Notes under the pieces: generated by a model
Database searches by the model: none
Told to the model about the DNA's origin: nothing
What the model saw: the letters and a program-made list of their open reading frames with translations, nothing else
Source of the DNA: Bacteroidales bacterium
GTDB taxonomy: Bacteria; Bacteroidota; Bacteroidia; Bacteroidales; Paludibacteraceae
Reading direction: 5' to 3'
DNA length: 25,861 bases
NCBI GenBank assembly: GCA_900767385.1
Contig: CAAFYY010000021.1
Coordinates: 1-25,861 of the forward strand
Shown here: positions 1 through 7,397 of the stretch, piece by piece
Layout of the letters: the number at the start of each line of letters is the position of its first letter
Numbering within the stretch: position 1 is the first letter of the stretch
Position numbers and translations under genes: made by a program

Positions 1-70
1 CCAGTAGGGCTTGAACCTACGACTCCCTGATTATGAGTCAGGTGCTACTAACCAACTGAGCTATGGGTCC
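1..70 (-). tRNA. tRNA with CAU anticodon (Met or Ile2), 3' end cut by window
   Basis: Read on the minus strand the gene starts at base 70 with GGACCCA. It has a D arm (GCTC...AGC), a 5-bp anticodon stem (CCTGA/TCAGG) around loop CTCATAA with anticodon CAT at 33-35, and a T stem GTAGG/CCTAC. The start of the second acceptor strand (TGG) is seen before the window ends, so about five bases and any CCA lie outside. CAU anticodons belong to elongator Met, initiator Met or lysidine-modified Ile tRNAs. I cannot separate elongator Met from Ile2 by eye. Confidence 0.93.
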
Positions 71-88
71 GAAACGAGAACTCGTTTC
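71..88 (-). other. Perfect palindrome in the tRNA leader
   Basis: GAAACGAG and CTCGTTTC form an 8-bp inverted repeat with two bases between. It directly abuts the first base of the tRNA and lies inside the predicted leader transcript. It may fold next to the RNase P cleavage site. On the plus strand it is followed by TTTT, so a weak terminator is another reading. Confidence 0.5.
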
Positions 89-99
89 TTTTGAGAGTG

Positions 100-130
100 C
101 AAAAGTACGAGGTTTTCCCTAAAAATCAAA
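100..130 (-). promoter_or_regulatory. Bacteroidetes-type promoter for the tRNA
   Basis: On the minus strand a TTTG (-33 box) at 127-130 and TACTTTTG (-7 box, TAnnTTTG) at 100-107 are 19 bases apart. Initiation would fall near base 93, about 23 bases before the tRNA. The site lies in the 5' extension of the HAD reading frame, which argues that the HAD gene starts at 163. Confidence 0.65.
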
Positions 131-162
131 ATCTTGCACCAACTTTTTTGAACAGGAAGAAC

Positions 163-804
163 ATGAAGATAGATATTGATGGTTTGAAGTCAAAAGGGGT
201 AGATACGCTTATCTTTGACTTCGGCGGTGTGCTCATTCGACTGAATAGACTGCGGAGCATACAAGCATTTGAGTCATTAGGCGTGGATGTCAACGGATTG
301 CTGAGCAACTACCGTCAGCATGGTGTCTTCTGGCAACTGGAGAACGGCACGATCAGCAACGAGGCATTCTACAACGAAATCAGAAGAATGTCGGGTGCAG
401 CAATGCTGACAGACAGTCAGATTGAATGGGCATGGAATGAGTTTTTGATGGATATCCCTGCAGAGAAGCTCGACTTGCTTCTCTCGCTCCGCCCACATTT
501 CCGCATGCTCATGCTCAGCAATACGAATGCCATCCATTTCCCATATTGCCGTGAGCGTTGGTTTACATACAAAGGACACACGCTGGACGATTTCTTCGAC
601 CACTGTTACCTTTCGTATGAACTGCAACACTCCAAGCCGGAAGAGGAGATTTTCCACGATTTGTTGAAGGGCTCGGGCGTTCGGCCAGAGCAGTGTCTTT
701 TCCTCGACGACGGAGAGATGAATGTGGCAACGGCACAACGTCTTGGATTTCATGCCAACCTCGTTGACCCAATGGGCGACCTCGCCGACTTTATCCATCT
801 GTAG
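163..804 (+). CDS. HAD-superfamily phosphatase, YihX-like subfamily IA
   Basis: A 213-residue soluble protein with the four HAD motifs in order. Motif I is DFGGVL with the nucleophile Asp19; motif II is SNTN at 119-122; the motif III Lys158 sits in HSKPEE; motif IV is LDDGEMN with Asp182 and Asp183. The second Asp of the usual DxD is Gly here, as in the YihX/epoxide-hydrolase-like branch. YihX itself removes phosphate from sugar phosphates such as glucose-1-phosphate, but the substrate here is unknown. The frame stays open upstream to a TTG at 91. I chose ATG 163 because homology begins there and the tRNA promoter occupies the extension. The stop is followed within about 30 bases by a recombinase fragment, so island DNA begins right behind this gene. 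Confidence 0.85.
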   Translation: MKIDIDGLKSKGVDTLIFDFGGVLIRLNRLRSIQAFESLGVDVNGLLSNYRQHGVFWQLENGTISNEAFYNEIRRMSGAAMLTDSQIEWAWNEFLMDIPAEKLDLLLSLRPHFRMLMLSNTNAIHFPYCRERWFTYKGHTLDDFFDHCYLSYELQHSKPEEEIFHDLLKGSGVRPEQCLFLDDGEMNVATAQRLGFHANLVDPMGDLADFIHL

Positions 805-835
805 CGTCTCATTAACTTCTTTCGGTTCCATCAAG

Positions 836-1081
836 GTCAACGTCGTCACCTTCTTCTATGGTGTCAGTCAGTTTGAGCGCGACTTGATCCAGATGCGTAC
901 GAAGGAAGGATTGGAGGCAGCGCGAGCCCGTGGACGCAAAGGAGGACGCCCCAAGGTCGACGCCAAGAGCATTGACCTTGCCTTGAAACTCTACGACAGT
1001 CGTTCCTGCAGCATCTCTGATATCCTCAAGACCACTGGCATAAGCAAAGCGACACTATATTCATATATTAAGAAGAGATAG
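836..1081 (+). pseudogene. C-terminal fragment of a serine recombinase (resolvase/invertase family)
   Basis: About 81 codons match the end of Hin/Tn3-type serine recombinases. QFERDLI and RTKEGLEAARARGRKGGRP correspond to the long helix E and linker. The last 33 codons are the helix-turn-helix DNA-binding domain (ILKTTGISKATLYSYIKKR). The catalytic N-terminal domain with the active Ser is absent. Similarity fades at about base 836, and the upstream part of the frame is only an out-of-frame reading of the HAD gene. No convincing start codon is present; an in-frame ATG at 893 would give only a stub. The stop TAG is intact. A second, diverged copy of the HTH lies at 4084-4191. Confidence 0.8.
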
Positions 1082-1096
1082 AAACTGTTGTTTGAC

Positions 1097-1127
1097 TTGG
1101 TTAAATCAATACTTTATAGTACTTTTG
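1097..1127 (+). promoter_or_regulatory. Promoter of the S8 peptidase gene
   Basis: TTGG at 1097-1100 and TACTTTTG at 1120-1127 match the Bacteroidetes -33/-7 pattern with 19 bases between. Initiation would fall near 1134, leaving a leader of only about 4-10 bases. This favours ATG 1144 over ATG 1138 as the start. Confidence 0.6.
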
Positions 1128-1137
1128 CAAAAAAACA

Positions 1138-3930
1138 ATGTTCATGAAAAGAAATTTGGTTTTATGCATGATTGTTGCCTTACTATTGATTATTGCAACA
1201 AAATCATGGGCTCAAGTAGTACGCGTAAGAATCTTGGACAGCACCTACATACCTACGATTAGGGAAGAGCGTGTAGAGTCTAATCAAATAGTATTATCTT
1301 GTGATGATCAAAAATTCAACCAACTACTAAAAACATTTGCCTTCAAACACTTTGAGCAATCATATCCCAGATTTGAAGAAGATCCTTGGTTATTAGATTT
1401 TTATACATTTTATTTCATGTCATATGAAGAAAGAGATAGATTTTTAGAAGTAATCACATTATTTCATGATATTTTTAAAGATGTAGAAACGCAAGAACCT
1501 AATTATAAAATCGCTGCTACCGTCACATCTTTGTTTAATGACACACATAGAGACAGACAAAATTATTTGGATTATATCAATTTTCCAGAAACATACTCTA
1601 TAATTCAAAATAATTCCAATAGGCAAGACACAGTTGTTGTTGGAATTGTTGATTTAGAGCACTTTGACCCTACACATGAAGATTATATAATCTCAACAAT
1701 TCAAGACCCTATAAACAATAATAATGCCATTAAATCCCACGGCACACAAGTTTTAGGTACATTGGGAGCAATTAATAATAATGCATGTGGTATAATATCT
1801 ACAGGTGGTGATGTGTCAAAATTTGTAGTATCTGCCGACATTTTTAAAAAAGCCTTTCTATGTGTAGAGACATTGGTCCGCGACTATAAATGTAAGGTCA
1901 TCAATTGTAGTTGGACAGGAGAAACGAATTCCGTTTCTATAGAACGAGCTTATAGAACATTTTGCGATAGTTTAGACTGCGTGGTGGTTTGTTCTGCAGG
2001 AAACGGGCTTTATGACACAACATATATAAACAACACAGACAAACAATATCCTGCTTCCTTTGAATCTTGCCTTTCTGTAAGTTCTGTTAATCACAGAAAC
2101 GACAGACATTCTGGAATCGGTTATCATTGTTTTGATACAAGGAATCCAGACTCAACATTTCAGCATAATGATGCAGTAGACATTTGCGCACCAGGTAAGT
2201 ACATATATACGACAGACACAAATAACACTTACACATATAGCCTGGGAACATCTTTTTCTGCCCCAATTGTAGCAGGAATTGCAGCAATGATTCGTTATAT
2301 CAACCCTTGCCTTACAGCAAGACAAGTGGTGGACGTTTTAAAAACAACGGCAAACGACACTATATATAAGATAGCAGAGAATGCTCCTTACAAAGGATTG
2401 TTAGGCGCCGGATTGGTTGATGCAGGTGCTGCTGTTCAGAAAGCGGTCGATTTAAGAGAACCGCATCTATATATCCGTGATTCAAAGAAAGACTATGGCG
2501 TTGAGCCCTATTTAGGCAGCGATTACACCCATAGTCCAGATATCGTACTAAAGAACATAGAAGGTGTGGTTTTACCAGACAACAAATCATGGGATGAGGA
2601 TAACTACCTCCTAGATGTTACTATCCGAAAGATTGGATGTGAAGGATTTAGGATTAGCGACAGCACCCAATTGATAGCCACCATTGGAGCTACTTCACTT
2701 TTTACTCGGTTCTGTGATGTTCATTCTGATTTGTTCTCACGAATTTTTGAATCTACAAACACCCCTTTTTTATCCAGTAATCCAAGTCAGGAAATCGTGG
2801 ATTCCATTGTGATTCAGAACATTACCTTTCAAGGGCCAGAAATTCTTTGGGGAATTCCTATGGAAGATACTTTTTCCTCATCTAATGCCAATGCAATCCC
2901 ATTAGAGCACATCAAGCTGGGCTTCAATCTTATGGCAGTAGTCGATGAAAATGGCGAGGGAGATGCCCATCTGCATAACCATCCCAGTAATGACGGGATA
3001 TATGTCAAAGCGAACAGAACAGCAGCAATGAATAAGGGAAATGAAATCATTTCCCAACAGCATTTTGTTCGCTTGGCGGAACTGTATTTGGCAGAAATGC
3101 CCGCATCTCTTGTTGTCCGTCAAAAACACCAGATTGATTCTACGATATTATCAGACAATGCCGAAGTCTACCTTTGGTTAAGCGACAACCTCATAGACTA
3201 TTTGGAATACCCAAGCAGATTGAATTTTGTAGATGAAAACAGGATTCTGCTGACCAACACAAACACAGAAATCAGTCTCATTACACCTGTAGAAGGAGAA
3301 TATTTCATTGGTCTTGAAGTCCACTTCTTTGGAGACGAGGAACCGCAACACAGTATTTACGACGTGGATATAGAATTGGTGGAAGAAGATGAAGTTTCTG
3401 ATGTTCTCACCTTCACAGCCATCAGAGACGAATCGGTTTATTTCTCCGCTGTTGCTTCTACCTCTAGCAATGAGATTATGAACACCCAAGCCGCGACACT
3501 ATCATCCAACACCATCAGCGAAGAAGCCTCCTACACCTGGTTTGATGCGGCGATGGACACTATTGGCAGCGGTCGTCAGTTGACAGTCCAGCCCGACAAA
3601 TCACAGACATACACCCTGAAGATACAGCAATCAAACAATGGCTATGTGGCAAGCGACACAGTGTCAGTAAGAGTTCTTGACGGACGAATCACGACCATCA
3701 CCCCAAACCCAGCCACTTCACTGACTGTAATAGCCTATGAGTTGTCTGAGAACAAGAGCGCCAATATCACCATCACTGACGTATCCAATACCATCAGACA
3801 AACCTATCCGCTCAACCAGTCCAATGGAACACTGACCATCTCGGTTGACAACATGCCAAAAGGTGTCTACTATGTCACGCTGAACGTAGATGGCGCAGTG
3901 GCAGACACGAAATCGCTCATCATACGATAG
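1138..3930 (+). CDS. Secreted S8 (subtilisin-like) serine peptidase with T9SS C-terminal sorting domain
   Basis: A 930-residue protein (928 if it starts at ATG 1144). Residues 3-25 form a Sec signal peptide (MKRN, hydrophobic core, ending SWAQ). The S8 domain covers about 160-435, with the triad Asp172 (GIVDLE), His201 (SHGTQVLG) and Ser372 (GTSFSAP), and oxyanion Asn289 (SAGNG). A long beta-rich, Asn/Asp-rich region follows. Residues 850-930 match a type A T9SS sorting domain (ITPNPA..., MPKGVYYVTL, SLIIR), which directs export across the outer membrane and is normally cleaved off. The catalytic His block reads HGTQ rather than the usual HGTH. The first half is very AT-rich and the second half is not: the 60-base line at 1381 is 25% GC and the line at 3541 is 55%. 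The gene is flanked by recombinase fragments, which suggests acquisition. Family and export route are clear; the substrate is unknown. Confidence 0.9.
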   Translation: MFMKRNLVLCMIVALLLIIATKSWAQVVRVRILDSTYIPTIREERVESNQIVLSCDDQKFNQLLKTFAFKHFEQSYPRFEEDPWLLDFYTFYFMSYEERDRFLEVITLFHDIFKDVETQEPNYKIAATVTSLFNDTHRDRQNYLDYINFPETYSIIQNNSNRQDTVVVGIVDLEHFDPTHEDYIISTIQDPINNNNAIKSHGTQVLGTLGAINNNACGIISTGGDVSKFVVSADIFKKAFLCVETLVRDYKCKVINCSWTGETNSVSIERAYRTFCDSLDCVVVCSAGNGLYDTTYINNTDKQYPASFESCLSVSSVNHRNDRHSGIGYHCFDTRNPDSTFQHNDAVDICAPGKYIYTTDTNNTYTYSLGTSFSAPIVAGIAAMIRYINPCLTARQVVDVLKTTANDTIYKIAENAPYKGLLGAGLVDAGAAVQKAVDLREPHLYIRDSKKDYGVEPYLGSDYTHSPDIVLKNIEGVVLPDNKSWDEDNYLLDVTIRKIGCEGFRISDSTQLIATIGATSLFTRFCDVHSDLFSRIFESTNTPFLSSNPSQEIVDSIVIQNITFQGPEILWGIPMEDTFSSSNANAIPLEHIKLGFNLMAVVDENGEGDAHLHNHPSNDGIYVKANRTAAMNKGNEIISQQHFVRLAELYLAEMPASLVVRQKHQIDSTILSDNAEVYLWLSDNLIDYLEYPSRLNFVDENRILLTNTNTEISLITPVEGEYFIGLEVHFFGDEEPQHSIYDVDIELVEEDEVSDVLTFTAIRDESVYFSAVASTSSNEIMNTQAATLSSNTISEEASYTWFDAAMDTIGSGRQLTVQPDKSQTYTLKIQQSNNGYVASDTVSVRVLDGRITTITPNPATSLTVIAYELSENKSANITITDVSNTIRQTYPLNQSNGTLTISVDNMPKGVYYVTLNVDGAVADTKSLIIR

Positions 3931-3956
3931 AGAACATTTCCAACCATAAATACACC

Positions 3957-3990
3957 AATCCCCACCTACAGTTATTTGCAAGTGGGGATT
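3957..3990. terminator. Hairpin terminator after the S8 peptidase gene
   Basis: AATCCCCAC (3957-3965) and GTGGGGATT (3982-3990) form a perfect 9-bp stem with a 16-base loop, 27 bases behind the peptidase stop. A T-rich stretch follows on the plus strand (GCTTTATTCTTT). It could also serve a minus-strand gene ending at 3994. Confidence 0.7.
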
Positions 3991-3993
3991 GCT

Positions 3994-4083
3994 TTATTCT
4001 TTGGAGCCGTCAGAACCTTCGGGGAACTGCCTTGTCGTGATGACGTTGACGGTGATTTCCTGGTTTGGAGTGACGGGAGATAA
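3994..4083 (-). pseudogene. Possible 3' remnant of an unidentified minus-strand gene
   Basis: On the minus strand about 30 codons run open into a TAA at 3994-3996 and read like a natural protein end (LSPVTPNQEITVNV, then RQFPEGSDGSKE). The stop is only three bases from the hairpin at 3957-3990, as expected for convergent genes sharing a terminator. The upstream end disappears where the recombinase fragment begins, near 4083. I do not recognise the family, there is no start codon, and thirty open codons can occur by chance. Confidence 0.25.
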
Positions 4084-4191
4084 TTCCTCGCCTTGAACCT
4101 CTACGACAGCAAATCATGCAGCATCGCCGACATCCTCAAAACCACCGGCATCAGCAAAGCAACGCTCTATTCGTATTTAAAAAGGAGATAA
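4084..4191 (+). pseudogene. Second serine-recombinase HTH fragment
   Basis: The last 33 codons plus stop (4090-4191) encode the same helix-turn-helix as 980-1081 (ILKTTGISKATLYSYLKRR). By my count 81 of 102 bases and 28 of 33 residues agree. An in-frame stop lies at 4081-4083, so nothing of the linker or catalytic domain remains and the fragment cannot be a working gene. Most differences are at third codon positions, so the two fragments probably descend from two different functional recombinases and not from a recent local duplication. Confidence 0.8.
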
Positions 4192-4195
4192 AAAG

Positions 4196-4271
4196 CGTGG
4201 GCAGAAAACAGCTTCCTCTCGTCTAAAGGCTATAGCATGCCCGACAATGTAGAGGACTCAGTCTGCCCACG
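4196..4271. repeat. Nested long-range inverted repeat
   Basis: CGTGGGCAGA (4196-4205) and TCTGCCCACG (4262-4271) are perfect 10-base inverted arms. Inside them TCCTCT (4214-4219) pairs with AGAGGA (4251-4256) around a 31-base loop. It begins five bases after the recombinase fragment. It could be a structured RNA, the end of a lost mobile element or a terminator relic; the sequence does not decide. Confidence 0.55.
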
Positions 4272-4305
4272 TTATTCTTAATAAGGATATAGTGTATAGA
4301 ATTGG

Positions 4306-4336
4306 ATAAGGGCAGACCAATTTGGTCTACCCTTAT
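4306..4336. repeat. 31-base near-perfect palindrome
   Basis: ATAAGGGCAGACCAA (4306-4320) and TTGGTCTACCCTTAT (4322-4336) are inverted arms with one mismatch and one central base. As RNA this is a strong hairpin, and as DNA it could bind a dimeric protein. It reuses the GGGCAGA motif of the neighbouring inverted repeat at 4196-4271. No T-run follows, which weakens a terminator reading. Confidence 0.6.
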
Positions 4337-4341
4337 ACGGA

Positions 4342-4382
4342 GCGGGATGCGAGCTTCCGCCTCAACGGCTCCTCAATCCCGC
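4342..4382. repeat. Third stem-loop of the cluster
   Basis: GCGGGAT (4342-4348) pairs with ATCCCGC (4376-4382). Inside, GAGC (4351-4354) can pair with GCTC (4368-4371), or CCG with CGG. It is GC-rich compared with the AT-rich stretch that follows. The role is unknown. From here to 4490 I see nothing else. Confidence 0.45.
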
Positions 4383-4495
4383 GGTGCAAGAGTACTACAA
4401 GTTTTTGAATTGACAAAATTATTACAACATTTTTTCGCACGGCGAAAATCTTTGGGGTGAGGTTCATAATGCGATGTTATTTTGTAGAAGTGTTG

Positions 4496-4503
4496 TAACT
4501 TTG
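4496..4503 (+). promoter_or_regulatory. Candidate upstream -7 box
   Basis: TAACTTTG fits TAnnTTTG, but no well-spaced -33 box is evident. If active it would give the transporter a leader of about 180 bases, passing through a small GGCG/CGCC hairpin near 4516-4531 and an in-frame ATG at 4575. Confidence 0.3.
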
Positions 4504-4629
4504 CATCCGAAGATTGGCGGCACGAGTCGCCGAGCGAACTGAACGATTTATCAACCATTAAATATTAGCAAACGATGGAAAAGATTCTTTTTTCTGATGT
4601 TATCAAGAAGTACTTTTTTCTTTGGCCGA

Positions 4630-4659
4630 TTGCTAACATTAAACTTTTGTGTAATTTTG
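4630..4659 (+). promoter_or_regulatory. Promoter of the AtoE-type transporter gene
   Basis: TTGC at 4630-4633 and TAATTTTG at 4652-4659 are 18 bases apart, close to the Bacteroidetes spacing. Initiation near 4666 gives a leader of about 20 bases to ATG 4686 and excludes the longer reading frame from ATG 4575. Confidence 0.55.
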
Positions 4660-4685
4660 CACTCGGAAATCACATTGTCATCACG

Positions 4686-6038
4686 ATGAAAAAAATAGTC
4701 AATTTCTGCGTACGGCTTGTGCAGCGTTATCTGCCAGAGCCGTTTATTTTTGCCGTCATCCTCACGGTGGTTGCCATGGCTATCGCCATTCCGGTGTGTC
4801 ACCAGACGCCGTTGGAAGTGCTGGAACACTGGGGCGGAGGCGTTTGGAATCTGTTGGCCTTTGCCATGCAGATGGCTTTGGTGCTTGTGTGCGGCTCAGC
4901 ATTGGCTGCCGCTCCTATCGTCAAACGTGGCATCAGCGCACTGGCATCGTTGCCTAAGTCACCGGCCGGAGCGATTGCTTTGGTTACTGCCATTGCCTCT
5001 GTAGCATGCTGGCTCAACTGGGGATTCGGTCTGATTGTCGGTGTCATCTTCGCCAAAGAGATTGCACGCAAACTCCCAGGCGTGGATTATCGTCTGCTGA
5101 TTGCCTCTGCCTACAGCGGTTTTGTGGTCTGGCATGCCGGTCTTTCCGGTTCTATCCCTCTGACTATGGCTACACCGGGCAGCGGTTTGGAAGAGATCAC
5201 CCGCGGTGCTTTGACCAATCCAGTACCAATCTCAACAACGATTCTCAGTCCATATAATATCGTCATGGTTTTGGTTGTCATGATTGCCTTGGTGGTTGTG
5301 AATGCCTTGATGCACCCACGCAATGCCAACGAAGTGATTACTGTTGACCCCGCTCTGCTTCATGAATCAGACGAGGCTTTGGAGAAACCGGAACAACCAA
5401 CACCTGCCGAAAAGATGGAACACAGCCCTGTTCTGAGCATCGTTCTCTCTCTGCTTGGTTTGAGTTATCTCGTTGTCCGTTTGTTTGTTCAGCATGCTTC
5501 CTTGGACCTCGGTGCTGTCATCATGCTGTTCCTTTTCCTCGGTTTGCTTCTGCATGGTTCTCCATTGGCCTACGTTCGTGCCTTCAATAAATCGGCTTTG
5601 GGCGCAGCCGGAATCATGCTGCAGTTCCCATTCTACGCAGGCATCATGGGCATCATCATGGAAGTAGGGGAGAGCGGACTCTGTCTCGGCACCATCGTCA
5701 GCGATGCCTGCATCAGCGTCTCCACGGCAAAAACCTTCCCATTGCTGACATTCCTCTGTGCTGCTGTCTTGAATCTCTTCGTTCCAAGCGGTGGTGGACA
5801 CTGGGCCATCCAAGCACCTATCATGTTCTCTGCAGGTAAAGAACTCGGTGTCGATCCTGGTCTGACGGGCATGGCCATCAGTTGGGGCGACGCATGGACC
5901 AACCTCATCCAACCATTCTGGGCACTGCCAGCCTTGGCGATTGCCAAACTCAATGCGAAAGACATCATGGGTTTCTGCCTCATCAACCTCATCGTGAGCG
6001 GTGCCATCATCTGTGCCGGATTGTTGATCTGGGCTTGA
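4686..6038 (+). CDS. AtoE-family short-chain fatty acid transporter
   Basis: A 450-residue inner-membrane protein with about a dozen hydrophobic segments. The N-terminus reads MKKIVNFCVRLVQRYLPEPF, typical of the TIGR00366/AtoE family. Other family blocks are the LNWGFGLIVG stretch followed by FAKEIARKLP, the PSGGGHWAIQAP loop, and GDAWTNLIQPFWALP near the end. The family takes up short-chain fatty acids such as butyrate or acetoacetate, probably with a cation. The frame is open upstream to ATG 4575, but those 37 residues are outside family homology and contain the likely promoter. The gene stands alone, with the island on its left and a terminator on its right. No acyl-CoA genes adjoin it, so the substrate is inferred from family only. 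Confidence 0.85.
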   Translation: MKKIVNFCVRLVQRYLPEPFIFAVILTVVAMAIAIPVCHQTPLEVLEHWGGGVWNLLAFAMQMALVLVCGSALAAAPIVKRGISALASLPKSPAGAIALVTAIASVACWLNWGFGLIVGVIFAKEIARKLPGVDYRLLIASAYSGFVVWHAGLSGSIPLTMATPGSGLEEITRGALTNPVPISTTILSPYNIVMVLVVMIALVVVNALMHPRNANEVITVDPALLHESDEALEKPEQPTPAEKMEHSPVLSIVLSLLGLSYLVVRLFVQHASLDLGAVIMLFLFLGLLLHGSPLAYVRAFNKSALGAAGIMLQFPFYAGIMGIIMEVGESGLCLGTIVSDACISVSTAKTFPLLTFLCAAVLNLFVPSGGGHWAIQAPIMFSAGKELGVDPGLTGMAISWGDAWTNLIQPFWALPALAIAKLNAKDIMGFCLINLIVSGAIICAGLLIWA

Positions 6039-6063
6039 TACTATATTATTATATAGCGCATAC

Positions 6064-6099
6064 AAAAACAGCCACGAGAAAAATCTCGTGGCTGTTTTT
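6064..6099. terminator. Strong bidirectional terminator between the transporter and pgk
   Basis: AAAAACAGCCACGAGA (6064-6079) and TCTCGTGGCTGTTTTT (6084-6099) form a perfect 16-bp stem with a four-base loop. The A/T ends supply a T-run on both strands, so it can stop the transporter transcript and the long minus-strand run ending with pgk. Confidence 0.92.
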
Positions 6100-6122
6100 A
6101 TTGTGTGACTATCGGGAAAGTC

Positions 6123-7370
6123 TTATTCGCCTTTGATGGCAGCGATGCCTGGGAGCACCTTGCCTTCGATGGCTTCGAGCAATGCACCACCACCTGTTGA
6201 GATGTATGATACTTGGTCGGCCATACCGAATTTGTTGATGCAAGCTACGGAGTCGCCGCCACCGATGAGTGAGAATGCACCGTTGGCTGTTGCTTTGGCG
6301 ATAGACTCAGCGATAGCACGTGAACCGTCGGCAAAACGGTCAAACTCGAATACACCGGCAGGACCATTCCAAAGCACTGTCTTGGCTCCTTCGATAGCTT
6401 CTGCAAATGCTTTGCGTGTGTCAGGACCAGCATCGAGACCCATCCAACCGTCAGGGACGTTGTCGAATGGAACAACTTGGGTGTTGGCGTCAGCTGCGAA
6501 AGCATCGGCAGCAACGCAGTCGGTGCCAAGCACTAGGTTGACGCCTTTGGCTTTGGCTTGAGCCATGATGTCGAGGGCCAACTGGAGTTTGTCTTCCTCA
6601 ACGAGGCTGTTGCCTGTCTTGCCACCCATAGCTTTGGCAAAGGTATATACCATGCCACCGCAGAGGATGAGGTTGTCCACCTTGTTCATGAGGTTCTCGA
6701 TGATGCCAATCTTAGAACTTACTTTGGCACCGCCCATGATAGCAGTGAATGGACGTTTGATATTTGAAAGCACGTTGTCAACGGCTTTAACCTCTTGTTC
6801 CATGAGGAAACCGAGCATCTTGTGGTCGGCATCGAAGCTGTCAGCAACGACAGCGGTAGAAGCGTGACGACGGTGTGCAGTACCGAAGGCGTCGTTGACG
6901 TAGCAGTCGGCATAGCTTGCGAGGTGAGCGCTGAACTCTGCCTGACGTTTCTTCATCTCCTTCTTGGCTGCATCGTATGCTGGGTCTTCTTTGTCAATAC
7001 CTACTGGTTTGCCTTCTTCCTCAGCGTAGAAACGGAGGTTTTCGAGCAAGAGCACTTCGCCTGGACGGAGGTTGCGTGCTGCCTCGTCGGCTTTCGCGCA
7101 GTCGTCAATGAACTTTACTTCTGTGCCGAGTGCTTTGGCTACAGCGTCGGTGATTTGTGAGAGTGAAAGTTTTGGATCAACTTTGCCTTTGGCTTTGCCC
7201 ATGTGAGACATGAGAATCAACGAACCACCGTTGTCAAGGATATGACGGAGGGTTGGGAGAGCACCGCGGATACGGGTGTCGTCGGTGATTTGACCATCTG
7301 CCAATGGTACGTTGAAATCGACGCGAACCAAAGCGCGTTGACCTTTGAAGTTGTAGTCTTTAAGTTGCAT
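6123..7370 (-). CDS. pgk: Phosphoglycerate kinase
   Basis: A 415-residue cytosolic glycolytic enzyme that moves phosphate between 1,3-bisphosphoglycerate and ADP. The N-domain carries the substrate site VDFNVP (17-22), SHMGKA (55-60; the usual form is SHLGRP), ENLRFY (110-115) and a histidine-rich AHRRHAS near 165-171. The C-domain has MGGAKVSSKIG, VLWNGPAGVFE and the nucleotide loop GGGDS, followed by STGGGA. The length is normal for the family. It is the last gene of a ten-gene minus-strand run, 27 bases behind obg, and stops just before a strong terminator. Confidence 0.98.
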   Translation of the reverse strand: MQLKDYNFKGQRALVRVDFNVPLADGQITDDTRIRGALPTLRHILDNGGSLILMSHMGKAKGKVDPKLSLSQITDAVAKALGTEVKFIDDCAKADEAARNLRPGEVLLLENLRFYAEEEGKPVGIDKEDPAYDAAKKEMKKRQAEFSAHLASYADCYVNDAFGTAHRRHASTAVVADSFDADHKMLGFLMEQEVKAVDNVLSNIKRPFTAIMGGAKVSSKIGIIENLMNKVDNLILCGGMVYTFAKAMGGKTGNSLVEEDKLQLALDIMAQAKAKGVNLVLGTDCVAADAFAADANTQVVPFDNVPDGWMGLDAGPDTRKAFAEAIEGAKTVLWNGPAGVFEFDRFADGSRAIAESIAKATANGAFSLIGGGDSVACINKFGMADQVSYISTGGGALLEAIEGKVLPGIAAIKGE

Positions 7371-7397
7371 ATTCTATTTGTATGTTTTAGTTTCGTT

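Noticed and set aside
722..835. 5' part of the open frame that contains the recombinase fragment
   Set aside because: It is the HAD gene read in another frame plus a short linker; it shows no recombinase similarity.
277..849. 190-codon minus-strand frame opposite the HAD gene
   Set aside because: Antisense of a gene with intact catalytic motifs; no similarity to a known family.
5367..6065. 232-codon minus-strand frame opposite the AtoE transporter
   Set aside because: Antisense shadow of a clear membrane-protein gene; highly acidic with no domain.
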